A DNA stretch of 18,023 nt from an uncultured Campylobacter sp. (GCA_900539255.1 UQBJ01000035.1:1-18023), one strand, 5' to 3'; shown: positions 7,039 through 16,328, counted from the first letter of the stretch. Translations and numbers: made by a program. Notes: generated by a model not told the origin, from the letters alone.

Positions 7039-8261
7039 AGCTCGTTCTCCAAATTTTTTATCTCAATTTGCCTTTCTTCTTTGCTCTCCAAATCCTTGTA
7101 AAAAAGCTTGTTTTCCTTTGCCTCGTTTTCGCCCATACAAAGAAAGATTTTTGCTCCGCTTAAATCAGCTAAATTCAAGTGCTTTGCAAGCTTTTTTGCC
7201 TCAAAACTTAAATGCACCTTGTGCCTTTGTCGCAAGCTGTTTACAAGGGTAAAAAGCCTTGTAATGAAAGCACTATCAAGCGCGCAAAGATAAATGCCAC
7301 TTCTCTTTTGAGTATGCTCTTTTTGCGCTAAAATCGCCATCAGCCGCTCTACGCCTATGGCAAAGCCCACGCCAAAGCCTTCTTTACCGCCAAGATAAGA
7401 AATGAGCTTGTCATATCGCCCACCGCCAGCCACAGCGGCTTTTGCGCCGATTTCATCGCTTTCAAATTCAAAGGCGGTTTTAGAATAATAATCCAAGCCC
7501 CGCACCAGCTTGTCATCAAGCTCAAATTCCACGCCATTTGCGCTTAAAAGTCCTTGCAAACTTTTAAAGTCTCTTTGACACTCATCGCACAAGCATTCTT
7601 TCAAGGCAGGCGCGCCTACAAGCAAGCCTTGACAATGCTCGTTTTTACAATCAAGCATTCTTATGGGATTAAGCTCTTTTCGCCTTTTGCAATCCTCGCA
7701 AAAATCGCTTTTTGCACTTACAAATTCAACGAATTTCGCACGAAATTCAGGCAGGCATTTTTCACAGCCAAGTGAGTTGAGCTTTAATTTTGCCTTTATG
7801 TCGAGTTTTGCAAGGATTTGAGCGAGCATTAAAATCAGTGTTGCGTCCTCAAACACGCTTTTTACGCCAAAACTTTCAACGCCAAATTGATGAAACTCAC
7901 GCAAACGCCCTTTTTGCGGACGCTCATAACGAAACATTGAGCCGTGATAAAACCAGCGTTTTACGCTTTGCGTTTTGTCAAATTTATGTTCGATATAGGC
8001 GCGCACGATACCAGCCGTTCCCTCAGGGCGCAAACACACGGAATTTTCGCCCTTGTCGATAAACTCATACATTTCTTTGCCGACTATATCGCTACTTTCG
8101 CCCACGCTTCGCTTGAAAAGTGCGCTTAATTCAAGGTGTGGCGTGGCTATGAATTCAAAGCCATAGTTTCGCGCCACGCTTTCACACGCCTTTATAACGC
8201 GCTCATAAAGCCTTGCTTCAATGCTTAACAAATCTTTCATACCCTTTAAAGCACTAATCAT
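7035..8261 (-). CDS. hisS: Histidyl-tRNA synthetase
   Basis: HisS charges tRNA-His in the cytoplasm as a class II homodimer. The 408-residue protein has the N-terminal LKGMKDLL, motif 2 (RPEGTAG at 78-84, then YERPQKGRLREFHQFGVE from 112), the histidine-binding signature LVRGLDYYSKTAFEF (252-266), GGGRYDKL (279-286) and motif 3 GFGVGFAIGVERL (295-307), followed by a short anticodon-binding domain. The insertion domain holds eight cysteines in pairs (166/169, 188/191, 205/210, 225/228), which may bind metal as in other bacterial HisRS. It overlaps tmk by 8 bp and speA by 4 bp. Confidence 0.95.
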   Translation of the reverse strand: MISALKGMKDLLSIEARLYERVIKACESVARNYGFEFIATPHLELSALFKRSVGESSDIVGKEMYEFIDKGENSVCLRPEGTAGIVRAYIEHKFDKTQSVKRWFYHGSMFRYERPQKGRLREFHQFGVESFGVKSVFEDATLILMLAQILAKLDIKAKLKLNSLGCEKCLPEFRAKFVEFVSAKSDFCEDCKRRKELNPIRMLDCKNEHCQGLLVGAPALKECLCDECQRDFKSLQGLLSANGVEFELDDKLVRGLDYYSKTAFEFESDEIGAKAAVAGGGRYDKLISYLGGKEGFGVGFAIGVERLMAILAQKEHTQKRSGIYLCALDSAFITRLFTLVNSLRQRHKVHLSFEAKKLAKHLNLADLSGAKIFLCMGENEAKENKLFYKDLESKEERQIEIKNLENEL

Positions 8262-8838
8262 CGATGAATTCCTTTATTTTTTGGTGCAAAAGCTCGATAT
8301 TTTCACGCGCATTAAGCCTTAACACCCTTAAATTTATCTTTTTTTCAAGCATTTCTAGGCATTTTTCAAGCTCATTTTGCACACTCATAAAATAATCCGC
8401 CCCGCGCTTTTCTATCTTGTCAAGCCCCTTTTTTTCAAACCTTTCTTTAATCAACTCTTCATCAGCCCTTAAAAAAACACACTTTTGCGGAAAAAATTCG
8501 CCCAAAGCAAAGGCGTTTAGAGCAAAGAGCGTTTCAAAATCAAAAGCATTGTTCGCGTAAGCTATGCCTGAAATAAAACTTCTATCGCAAATGATGAGTT
8601 TATCGGCATTTTTTTGCAAAACTTGCTCAAAATGCTCGGCTCTGTCGGCTAAAAAAAGCAAAATTTCAGCTCTCTTGCTGAATTTTTCGCTTTTTTCAAG
8701 CAAAAGTTCGCGCAAATACACGCCCAACTTTGTCGCTCCCGGCTCAAAGCTAAACACAGCGTCCTTAAATTCACGCTTTAAAAGCTCTATTTGCGTGCTT
8801 TTGCCTACTCCGTCAATGCCCTCAAAAACTACATACAT
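8254..8838 (-). CDS. tmk: Thymidylate kinase
   Basis: Tmk phosphorylates dTMP to dTDP with ATP for DNA precursor supply. The 194-residue protein starts MYVVFEGIDGVGKSTQIELL with the P-loop at 7-15. It then has FEPGATKLG, where family members carry the EPG substrate-loop motif, the DRS motif (ICDRSFISGIAYAN, Asp 85) and a lid segment ERFEKKGLDKIEKRG. It is slightly shorter than the E. coli enzyme and typical for Campylobacter. It overlaps coaD by 10 bp upstream and hisS by 8 bp downstream, so translation is probably coupled. Confidence 0.94.
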   Translation of the reverse strand: MYVVFEGIDGVGKSTQIELLKREFKDAVFSFEPGATKLGVYLRELLLEKSEKFSKRAEILLFLADRAEHFEQVLQKNADKLIICDRSFISGIAYANNAFDFETLFALNAFALGEFFPQKCVFLRADEELIKERFEKKGLDKIEKRGADYFMSVQNELEKCLEMLEKKINLRVLRLNARENIELLHQKIKEFIDD

Positions 8839-9305
8839 TTTTTATCTTTCATAAAGGGGATAATTTCCTTTGGCACGAGATTGCTCACATCGCCGTTGTG
8901 TTCGCTCACTGAGCGCACTATGGAGCTTGAAATGAAAGCATTTTCAAGGCTTGGCATTAAAAAAATCGTCTCAAACTCTTTCCACAGCGCATTATTTGCG
9001 TAGTTAAGTTGTAGCTCATACTCAAAATCACTCACCGCGCGAAGCCCGCGAATCACGGTGTTTATGTTAAGCTCTCTTGCCAAATCCACCAGCAGAGTGT
9101 CAAAAGTGATGACTTCTACGCCTGAAAGTGCCTTTGTAGCGATACTTGCTAGCTCTTTGCGCTTTGCTATGTCAAAATATGGGCATTTTTGCTCGTTTTT
9201 AGCGATAGCCACCACCACTCTGTCAAAGAGCCGCAACGCCCGCTTGATAACATCTAAATGCCCATTAGTGATAGGGTCAAAGGTCCCAGGATACAAACAA
9301 GTCAT
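8829..9305 (-). CDS. coaD: Phosphopantetheine adenylyltransferase
   Basis: CoaD adenylates 4'-phosphopantetheine to dephospho-CoA, the penultimate step of CoA synthesis. The 158 residues match family length. They include the nucleotidyltransferase motif GTFDPITNGHLD (His 16), GLRAVSDFEYELQ and ISSSIVR (125-131), the equivalent of the ISSTxVR motif. The ATG has GGAGAG just upstream. It is the first gene of the five-gene operon. In C. jejuni the block continues upstream with further conserved genes, which are replaced here by an island. Confidence 0.95.
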   Translation of the reverse strand: MTCLYPGTFDPITNGHLDVIKRALRLFDRVVVAIAKNEQKCPYFDIAKRKELASIATKALSGVEVITFDTLLVDLARELNINTVIRGLRAVSDFEYELQLNYANNALWKEFETIFLMPSLENAFISSSIVRSVSEHNGDVSNLVPKEIIPFMKDKKCM

Positions 9306-9329
9306 TTTCTCTCCACTTACAAAAGCTTA

Positions 9330-9335
9330 ATTATA
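9330..9335 (-). promoter_or_regulatory. Promoter -10 of the coaD-cysE operon
   Basis: On the minus strand the sequence reads GCTATAATTAAG, a perfect TATAAT, 25 bp upstream of the coaD ATG. It is preceded by a run of nine A/T pairs (9341-9349), typical of Campylobacter sigma-70 promoters. It most likely drives all five overlapping genes. Confidence 0.75.
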
Positions 9336-9399
9336 GCGAATTTTTTTTTAATAAATCTTGTGAAAATCAACTTTATCATAAATTTATAATGTTGTATGT

Positions 9400-9405
9400 T
9401 ATAAT
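9400..9405 (+). promoter_or_regulatory. Promoter -10 of the KAP NTPase gene
   Basis: TGTTATAAT precedes the gene. TATAAT lies 35 bp upstream of the preferred ATG at 9440, giving a leader of about 28 bases with AAAGGG before the start. It is divergent from the coaD promoter within a 134-bp spacer. Confidence 0.65.
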
Positions 9406-9439
9406 AGTCTCAATCAAAACAAACCAAAGGGCTAAAACA

Positions 9440-10908
9440 ATGAAAAATTCAGCTAAACAATACATAAGCAAACACAAAATGATAGACATACCCAACGATG
9501 ACATTTTTAAAAACGATAAATTGCGTAGGCAAGCTTATATTGAGGACTTATCTGCTTTGATTGAGAATTTACACGAACCACTGACTTTAAGCATAAATGG
9601 CAGTTGGGGTTGCGGAAAAACGACCTTTGTAAAAATGTGGCAGGCTTATTTACAAAAAGAAAAAGGCATTAAAAGCATTTATTTTAGTGCGTGGGAAGAT
9701 GACTTTTCAAAAGAACCTCTAATAGCCATCTTAGGCGAAATTCGGCGATATATCAACGAAAATTCAAATGAAACAAAAAAGCAAACATTTGAAACAAAAT
9801 TTAGCGAAATTAAGGATTGTAGCGCAAAAATTCTTAAAAGAGCATTACCAGCTTTTTTAAGCGGAATGACAGCAGGCGCATTAAATTTTGACGAAGGCTT
9901 TGAAAGGGCTATCGGCACATTGATAGAGTCAAGCACAAAAGAGCTTATAGAGCAGCACTCGGCAAATAAAGAGCTTATGGTTAAATTTAAAGAGTCTTTA
10001 AAACAGCTCATTGAAATTATAGATGACTCAAAGCCTTTTGTTATTTTTGTCGATGAGCTTGATAGATGTCGTCCTTTGTATGCTATCGAGCTTTTAGAAA
10101 GGATAAAACACATTTTTGGTGTGGAAAAGTTGATTTTTGTGTTAAGTATCGACAAAACCAGCTTGCCGAGTCTATCAAATCACAATACGGCGCCATAGAT
10201 ACAGATAATTATCTTAGGCGTTTTGTTGATTTGGAATTTGAACTAACAAACATTGATATATTTTCATTTTGTGAGTATTTATATAATGAATTTTTATTAG
10301 ATAAAGTGTTGCAAGATAGCGGATTAAGGGACAAAGATGATTATAAATTATTTTTAATAAAATTCTTAGCTTATTCGCTTGATTTGAGTTTGCGAGAAAT
10401 AGAACAAATTTTTACCAAAATGAAACTTATTTTTGCCACCACACAAATGATTGATAATATATTTGTCGAAGTTATCGCCTTTTTGTTGATTGTAAAAATG
10501 AAGTTACCAAAAGAGTATAATTTACTCATTAAGGGACAAGCTGACACACAAAAGCTTATCACAAAATTAACAAGCAAAAATGATTTGTTTGTGTCTATTT
10601 ATGCGGATAGATGGAGAGATTTTGAGTATATAGAACAAGTCATTATCAAAGGCATTGTTATGGCGATTGGTAAAAGCGATGATGAAATGGAAGATATTTT
10701 AATTGACTCGTGCGAAAATGATGAAATGGATTTAGAAATGCAAACCAAAGAAGAGAAAGCAAAAGGATATTATGCAGAATTATTAAATAATTTTTTAGAA
10801 TACAGCAATCCAAACTACGCCGATTTAAGAGATTGTTTTTTAAACAAACTCATCAATCTAGCTATAAAAAAGGTTGAATTTGTTGATAGGTTAAATTTAA
10901 ATATCTAG
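9440..10908 (+). pseudogene. KAP-family P-loop NTPase, single-base frameshift
   Basis: From ATG 9440 (MKNSAKQY; AAAGGG upstream) the first 240 codons carry DDIF, KNDKLRRQAYIEDL, Walker A GSWGCGKT (54-61), YFSAWEDD and Walker B VIFVDELDRC (from 201), then LIFVLSIDKT. Translation then leaves frame and stops at 10198. Frame two continues the family pattern with QLAESIKSQYGAID, NYLRRFVDLEFEL and a helical C-terminus to TAG 10908. Restoring one C near 10160 (ACCAG to ACCCAG) joins both halves into 489 residues. KAP NTPases include the F-plasmid phage-exclusion protein PifA, and many are membrane-associated; here only a short hydrophobic patch (about 135-150) lies between the Walker motifs. Location beside a restriction system suggests a defence role, which is inference. 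A sequencing error could explain the shift. Confidence 0.8.
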
Positions 10909-10910
10909 TT

Positions 10911-12941
10911 TCAAAACTCCACCACGCTCTCATCGCCGCAGATATTTCGCACCTTTAAGCGCAAAGGCTTTTTAGCACACGAAATTTTGCCGTTCCAAAA
11001 TTCCTTTGTTTTTACCCCATCTTTGATGACAAAGGAATTTTTATCGATTTTTATCTCACTATCGCTGCACCACACGCCTTGTTTGTTGGTGCAATCAAGC
11101 GAGAGAAATTCTATCAATTCAAGCCCGTTTTCACTAAGCACGATGGGCTTGTATGTCTTGTTAGTTTTTATGCTTTGTGCGATGCGTTTTTCGTTGTAAG
11201 CGTTGATTTTAGAATTTATTCTATCGCTTAAAAAATGCGTGATTTCTACCTCATACACACCGCTTTTTTCATCAAGGTTAAATTCTAACTCATCACTGAT
11301 TATCACCTCATCGAGCAGTTCGTTTAAAGGGTGCAACTCCACCTTTGCCCTTGTGTGCGCAAAGTCATCGATACATTTTTCCACAGCCTTTTCGTCCTCT
11401 ATATCGATATAATACACCACAACGCGCTTTATCTCTATATCTAGCGCACTTATAGCCCTAGTTAAAAGCTCTTGCATAAAGGCTGTGTCAAGTAGCTTTT
11501 GACTACTATCAAGCAAATTTGGCACAAAAACAGGTATATCGCCATCTTTGCTGTGAATGATTTTGCCTATCCACCACTCTTTGTCAAGTTCATCTGCCTT
11601 AACAAGCCCATTTATGAGCGTTTTTATTTTGTCCATTGTTTGAGCGGGATTGCGAAAAAGCTCTATGCCGTCTTTTATTTCTAATATATCAAAACTTGAA
11701 TTTAAGGCTTTAAGCCTATCTCTTGTAGTTTGTATAGAGTTTATGCCTATATCACAATGTATAAATTTTCTGCCAAGTTTATGAGCCACCGCCGCAGCCA
11801 CTCCGCTTCCTCCAAAGAAATCAGCAACAAGCATATTTTCATTGCTACTTGCTTTTATGATTCTTTCTAATAATGCTTCGGGCTTTTGCGTGGCATAATT
11901 TACTCGTTCGCTTTCTTGTGTTGCAATTCCGTTAATATCTTCCCAAATATCATCTATAATTTGCGTTTTATAGTATTTGCCACTACTATCTTTTTCCAAA
12001 TAATACTTAATTCTTGTAGTTCCTTTTGTGGTTTTGAAAGTTTTATTGTCTCTATCAATAATTGCTTTGCCATCATTTGTAATAAAAATTCTATTATTAT
12101 CGTAGAGTTCAATTAGACTTTCATCGGTATATGTCCCCTTGTGTGAAGTAGTAAAATATCCAAATTTGTCTTGCTTGAATTCTTTAAAATCATCAACATA
12201 TTTTTTAATTTCTTGTTTATGATAAATTCCTAACTCTGATTTTGTGTAGTAAAAAATATAATCTTGATTGTGTCCAAAAAATTCGGAGTGTTGTTTCATT
12301 CCACGAGTTACCTCACGCCTCCAAGCAATATGATTTCTAAAATTATCCTCCCCAAAAACCTCGTCCATTAAAATCTTTACATAATGCCCGATATGCCAAT
12401 CCAAATGCACATAAATGCTAGCGTTTTCGCTCATTATGGATTTTATTGCCGTTAGATTTTCATACATCCAATTTAAATAATCTTCTTTATTCCAAATATC
12501 GCCATACATTTTTTCCTCAAAACTTTGAAAATCTTCGCCCATTTCAATTTGCGCTTGCTCTATGGCTTGCGCTATTTTAGGATTTTGCCTTATATGCACT
12601 TTTTTCGCATAATCCGCTCCGCTTGCAAAAGGCGGGTCGATATAAACTAAATCCACTTTTATGCCCTTTTCTTTAAGATAAGCACAAGCTGAAATACACT
12701 CGCCACGAATGAGTAAATTTTCGCTTGTTTTCTCTTGTAAATTTATGTTTGAAAGTAAATTTTCGCTTGCTTGCGTGGAGCGAATCTTTTCTACGCATTT
12801 GCTTTCATACAAGGGCATACCGCGCAAAATGCGTTCTTTGACCTTGTCGTTGCCGCTGTATCTTAAAGTGCGAGTGAAGTTGTCTAAAATCGCTTGTCCT
12901 TTAATGGTGTCTGGAAAAAATGGAAGGAATTTTTGTCTCAT
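10911..12941 (-). CDS. Type III restriction-modification DNA methyltransferase (Mod)
   Basis: The 676-residue protein is an adenine N6-methyltransferase of the beta motif order. The catalytic DPPF (102-105, in VDLVYIDPPFASGADY) comes first, then HLDWHIGHYVKILMDEVFG, a target-recognition segment about 205-340, TQKPEALLERII (351-362), and the AdoMet motif FFGGSG (375-380). The C-terminal 250 residues presumably contact Res. It would methylate one strand of a short asymmetric site and give the complex its specificity. The ATG overlaps the res stop by four bases (ATGA), so it is downstream of res, the reverse of the usual mod-res order. The stop lies 2 bp from that of the convergent NTPase. No simple repeat tract of the phase-variable kind is visible. 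Confidence 0.88.
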   Translation of the reverse strand: MRQKFLPFFPDTIKGQAILDNFTRTLRYSGNDKVKERILRGMPLYESKCVEKIRSTQASENLLSNINLQEKTSENLLIRGECISACAYLKEKGIKVDLVYIDPPFASGADYAKKVHIRQNPKIAQAIEQAQIEMGEDFQSFEEKMYGDIWNKEDYLNWMYENLTAIKSIMSENASIYVHLDWHIGHYVKILMDEVFGEDNFRNHIAWRREVTRGMKQHSEFFGHNQDYIFYYTKSELGIYHKQEIKKYVDDFKEFKQDKFGYFTTSHKGTYTDESLIELYDNNRIFITNDGKAIIDRDNKTFKTTKGTTRIKYYLEKDSSGKYYKTQIIDDIWEDINGIATQESERVNYATQKPEALLERIIKASSNENMLVADFFGGSGVAAAVAHKLGRKFIHCDIGINSIQTTRDRLKALNSSFDILEIKDGIELFRNPAQTMDKIKTLINGLVKADELDKEWWIGKIIHSKDGDIPVFVPNLLDSSQKLLDTAFMQELLTRAISALDIEIKRVVVYYIDIEDEKAVEKCIDDFAHTRAKVELHPLNELLDEVIISDELEFNLDEKSGVYEVEITHFLSDRINSKINAYNEKRIAQSIKTNKTYKPIVLSENGLELIEFLSLDCTNKQGVWCSDSEIKIDKNSFVIKDGVKTKEFWNGKISCAKKPLRLKVRNICGDESVVEF

Positions 12942-15793
12942 TGTTTGTCCTTAAAAAAAGTTTTTAACGCGTGTTCGATTTGTAAAATTTGCTGTGTTAA
13001 ATTTGATGAATCATCAAGGTATAAAAAGTCAAATTTTTTATAGCCGCATTTTTCGTTGTTAAGTGCGATAAATTCGCTCATAAAGTCTTTTTTGTCCTTA
13101 AAATTTAGAGCGTAAGCCTCGCCTTTTGTCTCTAAAATCAGCACTTTTAAGATAATGCCTTTTTCGCGTTTGAGTATGAGAAAATCAGGCGTGTAAAGTC
13201 CAAGCTTGGCGTTGTTTTTGTAAGTTTGTATGCGAAAGGCTGTAAGGTGCGAGTCGCCATTGTAAAAAATCTCTAAATTTAAATCCTTAAAATCCTGCAA
13301 AAGCAAAATTTGCGTGAAAATGTCTCGTTCAAATTTGCTGTCTGTGCGATAAGGCAGATAATGAAAACTCTCGTCTTTGTGGATAATGTATGGGCTGTTG
13401 AGTCGTCTTTCTTTTTCTGCGATAGATTTTTGAGCTTGTTCTAATCCTAAAAGTTTGATGAGCGTTTCTTTGTCATTTTGACTGAGTGGCTGATACGCTG
13501 CGCCTTTGTCTATATCTATGATTTGAGCGACATTTGTTTGGTCGGGCAAAAAGCTATTTTGCTTTTGTGTATCTATCATCAAAGGCGAAAGCAGCTTTTC
13601 AGCAAGCAAAAGTGTGGCGCTTTGGGGTAGAATTTCTTTGGTCGTAATAAAGTCTCGTTTGGGGCTAAATGCCTTGCGAATGCTTGACTCTGTGGCGCGT
13701 TTATCGTAATCGTTGTTAAAATAAAGTTCGCCGTTTTTTTTGTGCGTGATTTCTTTGAAGATCCTTTGCAAGGCTGGAAAATGTGCCTTTAAATCCTGCA
13801 AATTCAAGCTCATAAAACTTTCTTTGACTATGCCATAAAGCCACGCGTAAAAATTCGCGTGGAGTTCTTTTTGGCTTTGATTTTGGACAAAGGTGTTGAG
13901 AGTGTTATCATCAAAGTCTTTTTGCGTAATAAGCGTTGAAATTTGCTTTGTGGGCTTTAAATTTGCAAGTTTTTCTTTTGGATTTGCTTTTTGGATAATG
14001 GTTCTGTCATAATTTAGCCAAATTTGATAAAAGTCAATGGGCGGAAGTTTAAGCTTGCCCGTCCTGTCATAGCGATAAATAGCGATTTGTTCTTTTTGTG
14101 CGCCGTTTTGAAAATCCGCAAGACTAATGTGCTGCTCGGCTTTGAGCTGGGCGGAGAGCTTGTCTGCGTTTGATTTGTTAAGATAAATAAGTGCTTTTTC
14201 GTCCTTGCCTTTTTCTACTTGACGCAAACAACGGCAACTTGTTTGCAGCACCATATTTGTAGGGCAATCGCCCTCTTGTGAAAGGATAACCGCGCTTAAA
14301 GACTTACAATCCCAACCCTCTTTGCCGATTTGCACAAGCAAAATGACTTTTATAGTGCTATCATAATCAAGCGTATCAAAGACACTTTGAGCGTCTTTTG
14401 GCTCGGGGTAAGCTTTGTTGCCTTTGTGAAATTTCAGCACGGCGGTTTGATTGAGCTGAAATTCGCTTAAAATTTCACACACTTTTGGGTAAATTTGCTC
14501 TTCTAAATTTTCTATGCTGCCGCAATAAATGGCGATTTTAGAATGCAAGGCGTTTGCATAAGTGTTTGAATGCTCTAAAAATTCACGCAAGCCTGATTCT
14601 ACAATGTCAAGGCGGTTGGTGCTGCTTGAAATTTGGACTATGGGCGTTTTTAAGAAATTTCCTATGCCTTGCAGTAGCGGGTAATAATGCACGGTGTTGG
14701 CGATTTGCTTGTGTTCTAATGTAAGATTTGAGCTGATAGCGATTTTTACTTTGCTTTTAAGATAAGGCGTGCCTGAAAAGCCCGCTACCATAGTGATGGA
14801 TTTGCTTTGACTCCACTTGCTTACTACTTTTCGTAGCTTTACTTCGCTGTCGTTGTCGCTAGCGGCGTGATGCACTTCATCGATGAAAATGCTTAAATTT
14901 GGAATTTTGCCGATAAACTCACGCAATTCATTTGCAACTTGCCACGCTTGCTTGTCGTTTTGGCTTGTGTTACGAAACAAGGTCGGTTCTTTGTCTATCC
15001 TATCTAAAATAACTTTTTCAGCATTTGTCAGCAAAACAACCCCAAACATAGAGCTAAAAGGCTGATAACGCGCTATTTTAGCGACATTTGGATTTTTGGT
15101 TTTGTTGCTTTTCTTGTCTGATTTGTTTTCGTTTAAAATCTCAAATTTAATAAGCGATTTAATCTCACTCGCACTTGGTTCTGGCAAAATCCACGATGGA
15201 TTAAAATGCTCGATATTTCTAAGGCTTGGCAAAATGGAGCTTTTTAAGCCTGATGGAGCTAAAATGAGAAAATTATGCGCAAAAGCCTTGTTGCTCGGCT
15301 CATTCATCGCAAAATACAAGTCCAAATAAATAAACGCTGCCATCAAATAAGTCTTGCCCGCCCCCATAGGCAAAGAAAAAAGATAGTCCGTATAGCTAAT
15401 ATCATAAAACATTTTAGCGAAAATGCCTTGATAATCAAGCCTTTCATAATCCTTATAGATAAGTTCAAGCAAGGATTTGTCAGCATTTTGCTTGGCGTAT
15501 TCATAAAGGGCTAAGGCGGCTTTGTTGTGTGTGAGAAAATCACGCAAAGGCTGTGAAATCAACTCGTTGTTGAGCGCATCAGTGTCAAGGGTGTTGAATG
15601 CGCCCTCATAGAAAAGTTGCGGCAAAGGTTTGTTGTCGCAAGCGATTTTAAGATATAAATAAGTCTTTATTGCGTCAATTTGCGCATCTCTTAACGCACT
15701 TTGCGCTCGCATATAGCCGATAAGCTCGTTGATAGTGCAGGCTTTGGAGTCATACCAAGCGTTTGAAGCGTTGTTTATCAAGTGATAAAACAT
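12938..15793 (-). CDS. Type III restriction enzyme helicase-nuclease subunit (Res)
   Basis: The 951-residue product is an SF2 ATPase fused to a nuclease. Motifs in order are Walker A LPMGAGKTYL (GAGKT 144-148), DEVHH (305-309), motif III FSGTPYL (340-342), KEGWDCKSL (491-499) and motif VI QTSCRCLRQ (517-525). Near the C-terminus lie PD (869-870) and ETKG (888-891), spaced as in a PD-(D/E)xK nuclease. In type III systems Res uses ATP to communicate between two inversely oriented sites and cuts 25-27 bp away. The start ATG has AGAGG upstream. A run of eight A (plus-strand 13734-13741) lies in the coding frame; the frame is open as given. Confidence 0.88.
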   Translation of the reverse strand: MFYHLINNASNAWYDSKACTINELIGYMRAQSALRDAQIDAIKTYLYLKIACDNKPLPQLFYEGAFNTLDTDALNNELISQPLRDFLTHNKAALALYEYAKQNADKSLLELIYKDYERLDYQGIFAKMFYDISYTDYLFSLPMGAGKTYLMAAFIYLDLYFAMNEPSNKAFAHNFLILAPSGLKSSILPSLRNIEHFNPSWILPEPSASEIKSLIKFEILNENKSDKKSNKTKNPNVAKIARYQPFSSMFGVVLLTNAEKVILDRIDKEPTLFRNTSQNDKQAWQVANELREFIGKIPNLSIFIDEVHHAASDNDSEVKLRKVVSKWSQSKSITMVAGFSGTPYLKSKVKIAISSNLTLEHKQIANTVHYYPLLQGIGNFLKTPIVQISSSTNRLDIVESGLREFLEHSNTYANALHSKIAIYCGSIENLEEQIYPKVCEILSEFQLNQTAVLKFHKGNKAYPEPKDAQSVFDTLDYDSTIKVILLVQIGKEGWDCKSLSAVILSQEGDCPTNMVLQTSCRCLRQVEKGKDEKALIYLNKSNADKLSAQLKAEQHISLADFQNGAQKEQIAIYRYDRTGKLKLPPIDFYQIWLNYDRTIIQKANPKEKLANLKPTKQISTLITQKDFDDNTLNTFVQNQSQKELHANFYAWLYGIVKESFMSLNLQDLKAHFPALQRIFKEITHKKNGELYFNNDYDKRATESSIRKAFSPKRDFITTKEILPQSATLLLAEKLLSPLMIDTQKQNSFLPDQTNVAQIIDIDKGAAYQPLSQNDKETLIKLLGLEQAQKSIAEKERRLNSPYIIHKDESFHYLPYRTDSKFERDIFTQILLLQDFKDLNLEIFYNGDSHLTAFRIQTYKNNAKLGLYTPDFLILKREKGIILKVLILETKGEAYALNFKDKKDFMSEFIALNNEKCGYKKFDFLYLDDSSNLTQQILQIEHALKTFFKDKQ

Positions 15794-15880
15794 TATCGCC
15801 TCTTTAATGCGCTGAATTTTGGTTTAGTTTGCAAAATTTTTATCCTTTGAAACGCTTTGTTGAAATTTAAATTTTTCAAA

Positions 15881-15886
15881 AGTATA
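15881..15886 (-). promoter_or_regulatory. Promoter -10 of the res-mod operon
   Basis: The minus strand reads TTTTTTTGCTATACTTTTG, an extended -10 (TGC-TATACT) behind a T run. It gives a leader of about 80 bases before the res ATG at 15793. The spacer 15794-15937 holds no gene. Confidence 0.6.
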
Positions 15887-15937
15887 GCAAAAAAATGCAA
15901 ACCACAACCAAAACTTGCTTATCAATCTCTTTAACTT

Positions 15938-16315
15938 TCAACGCTCAGCGTAAAGCACTCTTTGGAAATTTTGCGCTATCATTTGGGCTTTTTGTAGGAT
16001 TATGGCTTTGTTTTCTTCGGTAAAAACTCTATCAAGGCTCATCTCAAAGAGTTTAAGCCACTCGTCAAAGAGTTTTTGCGGAAACGATGGCAGCTCTAAA
16101 TGCGCTTTCATCGGCTGTCCGCTGTAATCGCCCTCGCCAAGTAGCATTCCTTGCCAAAAGTTGCTGATTTTTGCCTTGTGAATCGCCCATTTTTCATCGC
16201 TCGTGCTGATTTTAGCGTTAAAAATCGCCCCAAGCTCTTTGTGATGGCGAATTTGCTCGTAAAATATCTCCATAAGCTCGTCTATGGCGGCTTTGTTGAT
16301 GGTGTCGTGTCTCAT
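15938..16315 (-). CDS. ctb: Group III truncated haemoglobin
   Basis: Ctb is a single-domain haem protein of the cytoplasm. In C. jejuni it is induced by nitrosative stress and thought to influence NO and oxygen handling alongside the NO-detoxifying globin Cgb. The 125 residues match the C. jejuni protein throughout: TINKAAIDELMEIFYEQ with the B10 Tyr at 19, the E7 His at 46 (IHKAKISNFWQGMLLGEGDY), the proximal F8 His at 72 (KAHLELPSFPQ) and the G8 Trp at 86 (EWLKLFEMSL). The ATG is preceded by AAAGGA. It is divergent from the nssR-like regulator, as in C. jejuni. Confidence 0.95.
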   Translation of the reverse strand: MRHDTINKAAIDELMEIFYEQIRHHKELGAIFNAKISTSDEKWAIHKAKISNFWQGMLLGEGDYSGQPMKAHLELPSFPQKLFDEWLKLFEMSLDRVFTEENKAIILQKAQMIAQNFQRVLYAER

Positions 16316-16328
16316 CGCTTGTCCTTTG

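Noticed and set aside
10911..12941. Phase-variable repeat tract in mod
   Set aside because: No long homopolymer or tetra/pentanucleotide repeat is visible in the methyltransferase gene.
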